From Breznakibacter xylanolyticus (lineage in GTDB: Bacteria > Bacteroidota > Bacteroidia > Bacteroidales > Marinilabiliaceae), in the NCBI RefSeq assembly GCF_003254275.1, contig NZ_QKZK01000033.1, positions 1-42,709 of the forward strand: a stretch of 42,709 nucleotides of DNA, in the 5' to 3' direction. Of this stretch, positions 1 to 8,010 are shown piece after piece. The position numbers were made by a program, and so were the translations under genes. How positions within the stretch are numbered: position 1 is the first letter of the stretch; each line of letters starts with the position of its first letter. The notes beneath the pieces are model-generated. The model was not told the origin of the DNA. It saw only the letters and a list, made by a program, of their open reading frames with translations, and ran no database searches.

Positions 1-150
1 TGAATTGTTCATTTTCGAGTTCGGATTTGTGTACTACAGATTTTCGCTTTGTAAAGGTAGCGTAATGACGCTAGCTCTCCACTAAACACGGTAATAACCG
101 CTATAGATTCCCGTTTCGGGGTTGGTGCGCATGGATACTTTGAAATACAT
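1..150 (-). pseudogene. Eroded N-terminus of an IS transposase (IS1380/IS1634-like)
   Basis: On the minus strand an ATG at 150 opens a reading frame beginning MYFKVSMRTNPETGIYSGYY and then R-V-stop (TAG at 82-84). This resembles the start of Bacteroidota transposases that begin with an M(Y/F)FK..MR..P.TG..SGYYRLVESYR pattern. If two bases are skipped after the CGT codon, the frame continues L-V-E-S-stop-R, which restores the expected LVESYR with Tyr changed to TAG. After that I cannot follow homology. So I see an N-terminal remnant with a frameshift and at least one nonsense codon; the rest would lie left of the window. The family name is from memory of the N-terminal pattern. Confidence 0.5.
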
Positions 151-204
151 GCCCCAAAGTAAACATGTAAACCGCTGATATACAATACCCCCTTGTGTAC
201 TACA
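27..204. repeat. 12-bp direct repeat flanking the IS remnant
   Basis: TTGTGTACTACA occurs at 27-38 and again at 193-204, in both cases followed a few bases later by TTTTCG. One copy lies just upstream of the transposase remnant start and the other inside the degenerate part. They may be remains of element ends, but they are direct and not inverted repeats, so the link to the IS is an inference. Confidence 0.4.
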
Positions 205-495
205 AATGATTTTTCGAAAATTCAGACACTGATTATCAATGTATTACAAAAGCAAATAGAGCAAAAGAGACTATTTTGAGGTGAAAAAAGGTGTTTTTTT
301 AATGAATTTTGGATGGAAAGCTGCAAGATGGGTTAAGATCGTGATTTACACAATGCTTACAGAATGAAAACCATTAACAAACGAACAATTATTCAACAAA
401 CAAACAGCTGATTATCACTTAAAATCACAATCAGCACATTAAAAAAATCATTATAACAACCGTTCAAACACACATAAAACGAAAAAACACCATGC
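205..495. other. AT-rich intergenic stretch, nothing identified
   Basis: Between the IS remnant and the 3' end of the SpoIID gene there is A-rich DNA with short runs of A and T. I see no convincing open frame, terminator hairpin or repeat in it. Confidence 0.5.
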
Positions 496-1998
496 CTACT
501 TGACTATTTTCATGGATTCACGAAACGTATTCCCAACAACTATCACCAGATAAACACCTCTGGGATAGGAGCTCAGATCTTCGGTTGTTTTATCGTAAAC
601 CGACCGCATACACCAAATCCGACCTGTTAAATCGGAAACATACATCTGCGCATGCCCCGGAACCGAAACGGTCAACAAATACTGCTCCGGATCAAAATCA
701 ATCAATGCCTTCGGAGCAGATGAATCAGTTACTCCTGTTGAAGCAGTGAGCTGCATGCTCCCCCACACAGTAATGCCGACCTCCACCTTGCGGATTAAAG
801 AGGCGTTAGCATAACCACTTTTTGTGGCAGCGATGGTATATGTCCCCGGCGCAAGATTCAGCACATAAAGGCCATTGGCATCGGTGGTAACCTGCGAACC
901 TCCGGTTGCTGTCACAATAGCACCTGCAATACGATTATTGAGGTTTGATGCATCCGAGCCGTGGTATATGACACCTTTTATAGTACCCAAAGCAACAGGT
1001 TTATCAATGGTAACCCCCTTGTAATAATGCAAAATAATCTCTTCCCAACTGCGGCCTGCATCAGCCATGGCCAAAGCACCATACTGACACATCCCCACAC
1101 CATGGGCATTGTGATATGTATACCCACAACCACACGCTTGGCTTCGTAGATAAGGAACAGCAGCCCCACTCCACACATCCTCATTGTTTCGGGTACGTCC
1201 ATTGCAATGCGAAAAAAAGAGTGTATTGGCGATGGTTCCGGCATATTTCACCGACACCCCGGAAGTTTGGGTCACAGCCTGAGAGGATCGTTCGTGCTGA
1301 GTGGCACTCCACGCCTGACAATGGGTGGTCGTGCACACATCGGCGCCATCGGCAGCATGTTTAAAATTGGCCGCGGCATAACATCGCGCAGCCACTGCCT
1401 GAGCCATAAGTGCGTCCATGGGCCACGAGGCAGGCACTTCGGATGGCACCACGCCTTTGAGGTATTCATCCATCGACATCTCCACAACCGAACCGGATGG
1501 CATGAGCACCCTGATTTTTTGAGGCACCGAAGTAGCCGATACTGCTTTTAACAGGGATGTTTCTTTCACAAACAGCGCTTCGGGAACCAATTGACTGATG
1601 GAATCAAAGGAAATCACAGAAGGCTCAACGAGTTCACTTATTTCTCCGTCGAATGGAATCATCCAGATATCTCCGCAATCGGATCGCTCATGCTCTTCTA
1701 TATACACCCTTGAAGCACCAATAAAGCCCTCTTTGCGAAAATTTAATTTGCTGACATTAACCGGCGCAATCACCCGAAAGCAACCAGCGCTGTTGGTCAC
1801 GCCCACTTTCCCCAAGTTTTCGACCGATATTTCAACATCGGACAAAGGTGTTTTTCCTGAGATGGTCAAAACACGCCCCTCATAGGCCATTGTGTGAGAT
1901 GAATACTCGGGTAAAGACTCATATTGAACAGGCTGCTGAGCATGAAGAAAAAATGAAGTAAAAACACAAATCAGCACCATGGAAATTCGAAACAGCAT
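496..1998 (-). CDS. Secreted SpoIID/LytB-domain protein with T9SS C-terminal sorting domain
   Basis: 500 aa. Residues 1-20 are a signal peptide ending LHA. Residues 40-105 look like a carboxypeptidase-regulatory beta-sandwich. Residues 160-335 are a SpoIID/LytB domain: MDEYLKGVVPSEVPASWP carries the Glu (187) expected for this peptidoglycan lytic transglycosylase/amidase-enhancer family, and HGVGMCQYGA (299-308) is the second signature. A second carboxypeptidase-regulatory domain covers 340-420. The last about 75 residues (YVSDLTGR, YPRGVYLVIV) have the form of a T9SS type A sorting domain, so export to the surface by type IX secretion is inferred. SpoIID proteins are best known from sporulation in Firmicutes; here the role is probably cell wall remodelling or attack on peptidoglycan outside the cell. 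It lies 39 bp downstream of the Rpn-type nuclease on the same strand. Confidence 0.85.
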   Translation of the reverse strand: MLFRISMVLICVFTSFFLHAQQPVQYESLPEYSSHTMAYEGRVLTISGKTPLSDVEISVENLGKVGVTNSAGCFRVIAPVNVSKLNFRKEGFIGASRVYIEEHERSDCGDIWMIPFDGEISELVEPSVISFDSISQLVPEALFVKETSLLKAVSATSVPQKIRVLMPSGSVVEMSMDEYLKGVVPSEVPASWPMDALMAQAVAARCYAAANFKHAADGADVCTTTHCQAWSATQHERSSQAVTQTSGVSVKYAGTIANTLFFSHCNGRTRNNEDVWSGAAVPYLRSQACGCGYTYHNAHGVGMCQYGALAMADAGRSWEEIILHYYKGVTIDKPVALGTIKGVIYHGSDASNLNNRIAGAIVTATGGSQVTTDANGLYVLNLAPGTYTIAATKSGYANASLIRKVEVGITVWGSMQLTASTGVTDSSAPKALIDFDPEQYLLTVSVPGHAQMYVSDLTGRIWCMRSVYDKTTEDLSSYPRGVYLVIVVGNTFRESMKIVK

Positions 1999-2037
1999 AT
2001 CAAAAGAATTGAAAATAAAACAAGAATTAAAACCTCA

Positions 2038-2991
2038 TCATCGAGCAAGCATGTTTTTCACCTCATCTTCCGACAATCCAGTGTCACCGGCAATTTCGGC
2101 AACCGAAAAACCTTTTGCAGCAAGGCGTTTGACCATTTTTTCAACCAACGATAGAGCTTCTGCTTCTTTTTTCAAAGCATTTTCCTTATCAGCAAATGCT
2201 TTCTCCTTCTCAGCCCGTTCATCTTCAATCACCCGCATCAATTTCTCCTCAACTTCGAGGATGGCCGACTCAATCTCCGATTCACGAATGCGTTGTTCTT
2301 TCACAAAACGCTCGTATTGAATGCGCTCCGTCTCACTCATCTCGTCCTTGCGCAACACCTTTTTGGCTTCGGCAATGCCACGAGCGGTGAACTCGTCTTT
2401 TATTTCGCTGTTTTTCAAAAAGTAGATCCATTCGTCAAGGGAATCTTTGGCCACATCATTAAAATGGTTCACCTTGATGATGTAATATCGGGCAAAGATT
2501 TCGTGAACATACTCCAATTCAGGAAAGGCTTTCTTTTGCAAATGGCTCAACTCGAGGATGTCGTGCGTGTGAATGCCCTTAAACTCAGTGTGGCCTTCAT
2601 AAACATAGTCGGTGCCCTGTCCCAGTTCGAAATATACTATATTGACCGAAATGATGCGTTTTACCTCTTTGTACTTGCTGCCCTCGCCAAAATACTGGCT
2701 CACCAGCTTGCCCTGAGCGTAGTTCATGCGGTGAAAATAGTCGTGCTCCCGCTCGTTTTGCACCTCGATGATAACCAGCTCACCCTGATCGATTTTGGCC
2801 AGGATATCCACCCGATTGAATTTGTCCTCTTCGCTCTCTTTGTTTCCCTCGCGCTCAAGAATTTCGATGATGGACACATCACGGCGCAGCAACTCCGAAA
2901 GAAAGCCTTCGAGAATAACGAAGTTCGCCTTTTGCCGCAACAGGCGCTTGATGGCCCAGTCGAAACGGATGTGGGTGGATGCTTTTATCAT
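2038..2991 (-). CDS. Rpn/PD-(D/E)XK nuclease family transposase-like protein
   Basis: 317 aa from ATG at 2991 (an upstream TTG at 2997 is also in frame but the ATG is preferred). The N-terminal 200 residues match the PD-(D/E)XK family that includes recombination-promoting nucleases (Rpn): FDWAIKRLLRQKANFVILEG at the start, then the nuclease core RVDILAK...GELVIIEVQ with the D and E-x-Q residues. Residues 225-295 form a charged coiled coil rich in E and K, and the end (FSVAEIAGDTGLSEDEV) resembles a small helix-turn-helix. Such proteins occur as multi-copy families in Bacteroidota and are thought to cut DNA; whether this one is mobile is not shown. An exact TATCTTTG -7 box lies 33 bp upstream. 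Confidence 0.85.
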   Translation of the reverse strand: MIKASTHIRFDWAIKRLLRQKANFVILEGFLSELLRRDVSIIEILEREGNKESEEDKFNRVDILAKIDQGELVIIEVQNEREHDYFHRMNYAQGKLVSQYFGEGSKYKEVKRIISVNIVYFELGQGTDYVYEGHTEFKGIHTHDILELSHLQKKAFPELEYVHEIFARYYIIKVNHFNDVAKDSLDEWIYFLKNSEIKDEFTARGIAEAKKVLRKDEMSETERIQYERFVKEQRIRESEIESAILEVEEKLMRVIEDERAEKEKAFADKENALKKEAEALSLVEKMVKRLAAKGFSVAEIAGDTGLSEDEVKNMLAR

Positions 2992-3023
2992 GGTCAATAC
3001 ACAATGATGCTTGAAGTTATGCG

Positions 3024-3031
3024 CAAAGATA
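3024..3031 (-). promoter_or_regulatory. -7 promoter box for the Rpn-type gene
   Basis: The minus strand reads TATCTTTG, an exact TAnnTTTG Bacteroidota -7 element, 33 bp from the ATG at 2991. I see no good TTTG -33 partner at the usual 19-21 bp spacing. Confidence 0.4.
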
Positions 3032-3085
3032 CGAAAAATGCAGATGCAAGACCTTTACCCCCTCGCTCTTCGAAAAGCCACCTTC

Positions 3086-5008
3086 CTACCCCATCCATTC
3101 CCAGGCCGAGCGATAAGCCCCAATTTGCTCAATATAATCGAGCAATTGACTGTAAAACGGGTGACTGCCCATGGTGGCACTGTCGCCCACGATGACCAGT
3201 TTTTTGCGGGCACGGGTCATGGCCACATTCATGCGGCGAATATCGGCCAGAAACCCAATGATGCCCTCATCGTTACTGCGAGCCAGGCTGATATACACCA
3301 CATCGCGCTCCTGCCCCTGAAAGGAATCAACGGTATTGACAGCCAATGCACCCGAAGGCATCAACTCACTGCCGTCGAGCAGTTGGCGCAGCAGCGTGGT
3401 TTGCGCCTTATAGGGAGAGATGACCGCCCACGACACCTCCCCGGGTGCGACACCGGCCATGCTCACCATCTCGGCATATTGCAACAAATGGCGCACCACC
3501 AAAGCAGCTTCGTCGGAATTAACGATGCCGGGAGGATGATGTAACACCTCCTCTGCATACCCACACCCGGCCGTATCGACAAACTCCAATGGCACATCGT
3601 CGGGATAGATGCGATGGTTGGCCACGCTTACATCGGCCATCAAAAGGCCTTTGTAAAAATATTTTGAAGGGAAAGCCATAATGGTCTCATTCATCCGATA
3701 TTGATGTTCCAACATCACATCGGCATGATTACGGGCAATGGCTTTTTCGAACAGGGTGGTTTCGAGCCCCCCCTTGGCCGCTTTTTGTGACTTGATGGTA
3801 GGCGGCAATTGGCAATGGTCTCCGGCAAAAATGACCCGTTTCGCCTTGAGGATGGGAATCCAACAGGCCGGCTCGAGCGCCTGTGCCGCTTCGTCAATAA
3901 AGAGGGTTTTGAACCGACTCCCCCTTAGCACCTGTTGCGAGGCGCCCACCAACGTGCAGGCAACCACACGGGCATGCGAAAGCACATCGTTGGTGATGTA
4001 AAACGACAACTGCCCGGCTTCGTCGCGAAGGGCATCGGCCTCGGCAAAGAGCTGCCGTCGCTGCTCGCGCTCCTGCGGGCCAAAATTGCGCTTAAACTTG
4101 AGCGCCTGTTCGCGCACTTCCTGAGCGCGTCGCTTCACGTACTTCAACTCCTTAAAACTGGCATGACTGGCCACACGCGCATCGAGGGTATGCTCGAGCA
4201 CCTGGGGAGTGACCCGTGCCGGATGCCCCACCCGCACCACATCGACTCCTTCGGCAGCCAGCTTCTCGACGAGCAAATCGACCGCCACGTTTCCTGCAGC
4301 ACACACCAGCACCTGCTCATCGTGACACAGCGTATGAATAATGGCCTGTACCAGCGTGGTGGTTTTTCCCGTTCCGGGAGGACCGTGAATGATGGCCACA
4401 TCGGTGGCATTAAGCACGTTTTGCAAGGCTCGGTTCTGACTCTCGTTGAGCAATGGCGACGTCACCATGTTCCAGGGATTGCTACCTGCCACACCATCGC
4501 CCAGCAACACCCGTCGCAAACGCACCACATCAGGATCCTCCGACTCGATGACCACACGCATGGCACGCTCCATCTCAGCATAACTGGTTTCGTCGAACAA
4601 CAACTGCACCCCCAGCTTTCCTTGCCCCAGCCAGTCGGGCAACTCGTCGTACTGAAGGGTGACAACCATGTCGCGCTCCCCCACCTGGTTGACCACGCCA
4701 TTGACCGTCATCGAATCAGAAGCATGGCCATCGGCATTGAGAAAAAGCGCCACCGGCTTCCCACTCTGAAAACTGTGCGATTCGCGATGCTCGGCCGGAC
4801 GACTCAGCTTGATGATTAACCGCTCGCCCTGGTCGAAGCGCGACTGGTCGAGCGTGACGGGATACCAACAAATACCTGCTTTGCGGCGGTCGTGCAACGA
4901 AGTACCGGCCAAGGCCTGATGATAAAGACGATAGTCCTCCTCCTTTTCAACCTTCAACAAGTTGCGAACTTCTTGCAGTTCACGTATCACCGGATCGATG
5001 TGTGCCAT
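3086..5008 (-). CDS. SF1 DNA/RNA helicase, IGHMBP2/Upf1-like AAA domain
   Basis: 640 aa if the ATG at 5008 (MAHIDPVIREL) is used; an in-frame start at 5029 is possible. The N-terminal about 170 residues are the beta-barrel-type domain typical of IGHMBP2-like helicases. Motifs are complete: Walker A GPPGTGKTTT, Walker B LFIDEAAQALE, motif III GDHCQLPPT, motif V VDSFQGQERDVV and motif VI NVAMTRARKKL. This places it in superfamily 1B, enzymes that unwind nucleic acid 5' to 3' using ATP. The exact cellular job in Bacteroidota is not established; a housekeeping role in replication or RNA metabolism is likely. It is divergent from cysK, with about 150 bp between the starts. Confidence 0.9.
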   Translation of the reverse strand: MAHIDPVIRELQEVRNLLKVEKEEDYRLYHQALAGTSLHDRRKAGICWYPVTLDQSRFDQGERLIIKLSRPAEHRESHSFQSGKPVALFLNADGHASDSMTVNGVVNQVGERDMVVTLQYDELPDWLGQGKLGVQLLFDETSYAEMERAMRVVIESEDPDVVRLRRVLLGDGVAGSNPWNMVTSPLLNESQNRALQNVLNATDVAIIHGPPGTGKTTTLVQAIIHTLCHDEQVLVCAAGNVAVDLLVEKLAAEGVDVVRVGHPARVTPQVLEHTLDARVASHASFKELKYVKRRAQEVREQALKFKRNFGPQEREQRRQLFAEADALRDEAGQLSFYITNDVLSHARVVACTLVGASQQVLRGSRFKTLFIDEAAQALEPACWIPILKAKRVIFAGDHCQLPPTIKSQKAAKGGLETTLFEKAIARNHADVMLEHQYRMNETIMAFPSKYFYKGLLMADVSVANHRIYPDDVPLEFVDTAGCGYAEEVLHHPPGIVNSDEAALVVRHLLQYAEMVSMAGVAPGEVSWAVISPYKAQTTLLRQLLDGSELMPSGALAVNTVDSFQGQERDVVYISLARSNDEGIIGFLADIRRMNVAMTRARKKLVIVGDSATMGSHPFYSQLLDYIEQIGAYRSAWEWMG

Positions 5009-5157
5009 GATGTCATTCGTTAACGGCAATGGTGCCGATGGCGATAAAAATGCAACTATTATTGGAGATAGCGAAAACCGGAAGGAATATTTAAATTTAC
5101 GACTCCATTACACCCCCTTCTGGGTTAAAAAAACCAAGCGGAATTAATCCACAACAA

Positions 5158-6057
5158 ATGATTTACGAAAACATCCTGGAAACCATTGGCAACACACCAC
5201 TGGTGCGTATCAACCACCTATGCACCACCCCCAACGTGAGCATCTGCGCGAAAATTGAAGGTTTCAACCCCACGGGTAGCATCAAAGATCGCATCGCACT
5301 CAAGATGATTGAACAGGCCGAAGCCGAAGGATCGCTGGTGAAAGGCAAAACCATCATTGAGCCCACATCAGGGAACACCGGTATTGGACTGGCCATGATT
5401 GGAAAGCTCAAGGGATACGCGGTTGAAATCGTCATCAGCGAATGCGTGTCGCAAGAGCGCATCAAAATGATTAAAGCCTTTGGAGCCAAGGTAACCCTCA
5501 CCGATGGCCGATTGGGAACCGATGGCGCCATCCTCAAGGCCAAAGAACTCATCAAAGCCCACCCCGACAAATATTTCATGCCCGACCAGTTTTCGAACAG
5601 CTACAATAAAATAGCGCACTACAAGACCACCGGCGAAGAGATATGGAAACAAACCAACGGCAAAATCACCCATCTGGTATCGGCCTTGGGCACCTCTGGA
5701 ACCATCATGGGCGTGGGACACGCACTCAAGGAAAACAACCCGGCTATCAAGGTGGTGTGCGCCCATCCCGTAAAAGGACACTACATACAAGGGCTTAAAA
5801 ACATGGAAGAGGCCATTGTGCCAGCCATCTACGACCCCAAACAAATTGACGAAACCATTATGGTGGAATCGGAAATGGCCTTCGACATGGCTCGCCAAAT
5901 CATCCACAACGAAGGCATTTTTGTGGGCATGAGCAGTGGCGCCGCCATGGTGGCAGCTCTGGAGGTGGCCAACAAAATTGATCGGGGTAACATCGTGGTC
6001 ATCTTTCCCGACAGTGGTGAGAAATACCTGAGCACACGTCTTTTTGATGAGCAATAA
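5158..6057 (+). CDS. cysK: Cysteine synthase A (O-acetylserine sulfhydrylase)
   Basis: 299 aa, the usual length. PLP enzyme of fold type II that makes L-cysteine from O-acetyl-L-serine and sulfide in the cytoplasm. The PLP-binding lysine is in NPTGSIKDRIA (about residue 42), the substrate-binding loop is PTSGNTGIGLA, the phosphate loop is SALGTSGTIMG, and the C-terminal PDSGEKYLS is typical. It stands alone, divergent from the helicase and with 140 bp before the next gene; no S-box or other riboswitch was seen upstream. metY at 19503 is a second sulfide-assimilating enzyme in this window. Confidence 0.95.
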   Translation: MIYENILETIGNTPLVRINHLCTTPNVSICAKIEGFNPTGSIKDRIALKMIEQAEAEGSLVKGKTIIEPTSGNTGIGLAMIGKLKGYAVEIVISECVSQERIKMIKAFGAKVTLTDGRLGTDGAILKAKELIKAHPDKYFMPDQFSNSYNKIAHYKTTGEEIWKQTNGKITHLVSALGTSGTIMGVGHALKENNPAIKVVCAHPVKGHYIQGLKNMEEAIVPAIYDPKQIDETIMVESEMAFDMARQIIHNEGIFVGMSSGAAMVAALEVANKIDRGNIVVIFPDSGEKYLSTRLFDEQ

Positions 6058-6196
6058 CGATTTGCTTGTCCCGGTAAAAAACACTGACATGGCGTATGTG
6101 CTTGTTTACTTGCTTCAATTTCGAACAAACACCCCTTCAATAATGCGAAAAAACGATAAATACGAGGCGGTAGAGCAATTATAAAACAACACTGAG

Positions 6197-6652
6197 ATGG
6201 TGAAAATCGAAAGAATTACTGAAAATAAAAAACGATTCCTCGACCTGTTGTTGTTGGCTGACGAGCAGGAGAATATGATTGACAAATATTTACCAGATGG
6301 AGACTTGTATGCTTTATATGATGATGATTTAAAAAGCATTTGTGTTGTCGTACCAATAGATTGCGACACTTGCGAGTTGAAAAACATAGCGACATACGAG
6401 AAATATCAAGGCAAAGGCTACGGAAGATTATTGATAAATTTCATCATCAATCACTACAAAAGAGTTTTCAAAACCATGCTTGTCGGAACCGGGGAAGCGC
6501 CGGCAATGATTTCTTTTTATGGAAGTTGTGGATTTGAAGAATCACATCGGATAAAGAATTTTTTTACAGATAATTATGACCATCCGATGTTCGATGGATC
6601 CATACAACTTATCGACATGATTTATCTGAAAAAGGACTTGCAGAATAACTGA
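6197..6652 (+). CDS. GNAT-family N-acetyltransferase
   Basis: 151 aa. The acetyl-CoA binding motif A is visible as [10 protein letters not shown] (about residues 74-83), followed by a helix and the motif B region [12 protein letters not shown]. The substrate is not evident. The gene is visibly more AT-rich than cysK and the porin on either side, which suggests it arrived by transfer. No strong promoter could be assigned in the 140 bp upstream. Confidence 0.8.
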   Translation: MVKIERITENKKRFLDLLLLADEQENMIDKYLPDGDLYALYDDDLKSICVVVPIDCDTCELKNIATYEKYQGKGYGRLLINFIINHYKRVFKTMLVGTGEAPAMISFYGSCGFEESHRIKNFFTDNYDHPMFDGSIQLIDMIYLKKDLQNN

Positions 6653-6737
6653 CATTTCACACAATCGCTCACGAAACATCAAACAAAATCCCTCCACCAA
6701 TCAAGCGCATCAGGCACAAAAATCCCCATAAATGGTG

Positions 6738-6769
6738 ATTGCAGAGATAAGGCAAGCCGCCTACTTTTG
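6738..6769 (+). promoter_or_regulatory. Promoter of the OprB-like porin gene
   Basis: ATTG at 6738-6741, a 20-bp spacer and TACTTTTG at 6762-6769 match the Bacteroidota -33 TTTG / -7 TAnnTTTG pattern with one mismatch. The start codon follows 20 bp after the -7 box, giving a short leader. Confidence 0.6.
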
Positions 6770-6789
6770 TATCATCAAAAATAACACCC

Positions 6790-7950
6790 ATGAAATACTT
6801 GTACCTATCCATGTATGGGGTCATGATATGCCATTTGCTGCAAGCACAGGAAACCACCACGGCTGAATGGATAGAACAACCACAGTCATTTATCACCGAA
6901 GGAAACTACACGGGCGACCTGTTTGTGAATGCCCGGGGGGGAATTCGCACAGGAAGCGGCTACCTGGGCATGGCCAATCTTTTCGCAAGTTTCGACACCC
7001 AAGCTGCACGATGGTGGAAAGGCGGTCTTATGATGATACACGGAGCGGCGACCCATGGCGACACCCCCACAGCCTCGTACATTGGGGATATGCAAACAGC
7101 TTCGAACATCGAAGCCGGCAACCACACTTACATTCAGGAGCTTTGGTACAAGCAAATATGGGGCAACACCGAATGGACGGTCGGAGTGCAGGATTTGAAC
7201 GTCGATTTTGTGGTGAGCGAAACAGCCGGCTTGTTCATTAACAGCTCCCTGGGCATCCCTTCGCTGATGAGCTACAACGTGCCCATGCCCATATTTCCCC
7301 TCACCACCTTGGGTGTGACGGGCAAATGGCAAATCAACGAATCCGTCACCTGGCAGGGCGGCGTATTTGACGGCAATCCCACCTCGTGGGATGAAAATGC
7401 GCACAACCTCCGTTGGGATGTGAATGCCAACGATGGTTGTCTCATCATCACCGAACTACACCGGCAAAGCACCCTGCATAGACTGACCGGCACTTACAAA
7501 GTGGGCGCTTTTTATCATACAGGCATCAACGAACGGAACGCAGAAAATGGTAATTTAGCCACCTTGTTCGACAACGATTACGGCATCTATCTCATAGCCG
7601 ACCAAACCGTGTGGCACCAACCGGCCACCCAACGAACCCTGAATTTATTTATTCAGAGCGGCATTTGTCCCGGCAACATTGGCAATCACCATTATTATGT
7701 GGGTGGAGGAATAACGATGAACGGATTACTAAATAACGGAACCGATGAATTGGGCGTGGCCATAGCACATGCCGGATTGAAAAACCACACCGCACACCAC
7801 GAAACAACCATTGAGATCAGTTACCGATACCCCTTGCACGACCGGTTGTTCATTCAACCCGACGTGCAATACATTGTCAATCCGGCCGGCACATCCGATA
7901 AATTAGCCAACGCGCTGGTGATGTTTATCAGAACAGGAATCGCTTTTTAA
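6790..7950 (+). CDS. Carbohydrate-selective porin OprB-like outer-membrane protein
   Basis: 386 aa with a signal peptide (residues 1-20, ending LQAQE). The sequence has the alternating pattern of an outer-membrane beta barrel and features typical of the OprB family: a long passage around FINSSLGIPSLMSYNVPMP, a GVTGKWQI strand, WQGGVFDGNP, and a terminal aromatic residue (GIAF). OprB porins pass small sugars across the outer membrane. It sits 60 bp before feoAB on the same strand and could share its transcript, but a functional link to iron is not evident. Confidence 0.75.
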   Translation: MKYLYLSMYGVMICHLLQAQETTTAEWIEQPQSFITEGNYTGDLFVNARGGIRTGSGYLGMANLFASFDTQAARWWKGGLMMIHGAATHGDTPTASYIGDMQTASNIEAGNHTYIQELWYKQIWGNTEWTVGVQDLNVDFVVSETAGLFINSSLGIPSLMSYNVPMPIFPLTTLGVTGKWQINESVTWQGGVFDGNPTSWDENAHNLRWDVNANDGCLIITELHRQSTLHRLTGTYKVGAFYHTGINERNAENGNLATLFDNDYGIYLIADQTVWHQPATQRTLNLFIQSGICPGNIGNHHYYVGGGITMNGLLNNGTDELGVAIAHAGLKNHTAHHETTIEISYRYPLHDRLFIQPDVQYIVNPAGTSDKLANALVMFIRTGIAF

Positions 7951-8010
7951 ACAGAATGGCAATCACAACCGTTCCCGCAATAGCGTCATTTAGATAGAAA
8001 ACAAGAGACC

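Noticed and set aside
2293-3195. 300-codon plus-strand frame across the Rpn-type gene and the end of the helicase
   Set aside because: It spans two real genes on the other strand and has no signature of its own.
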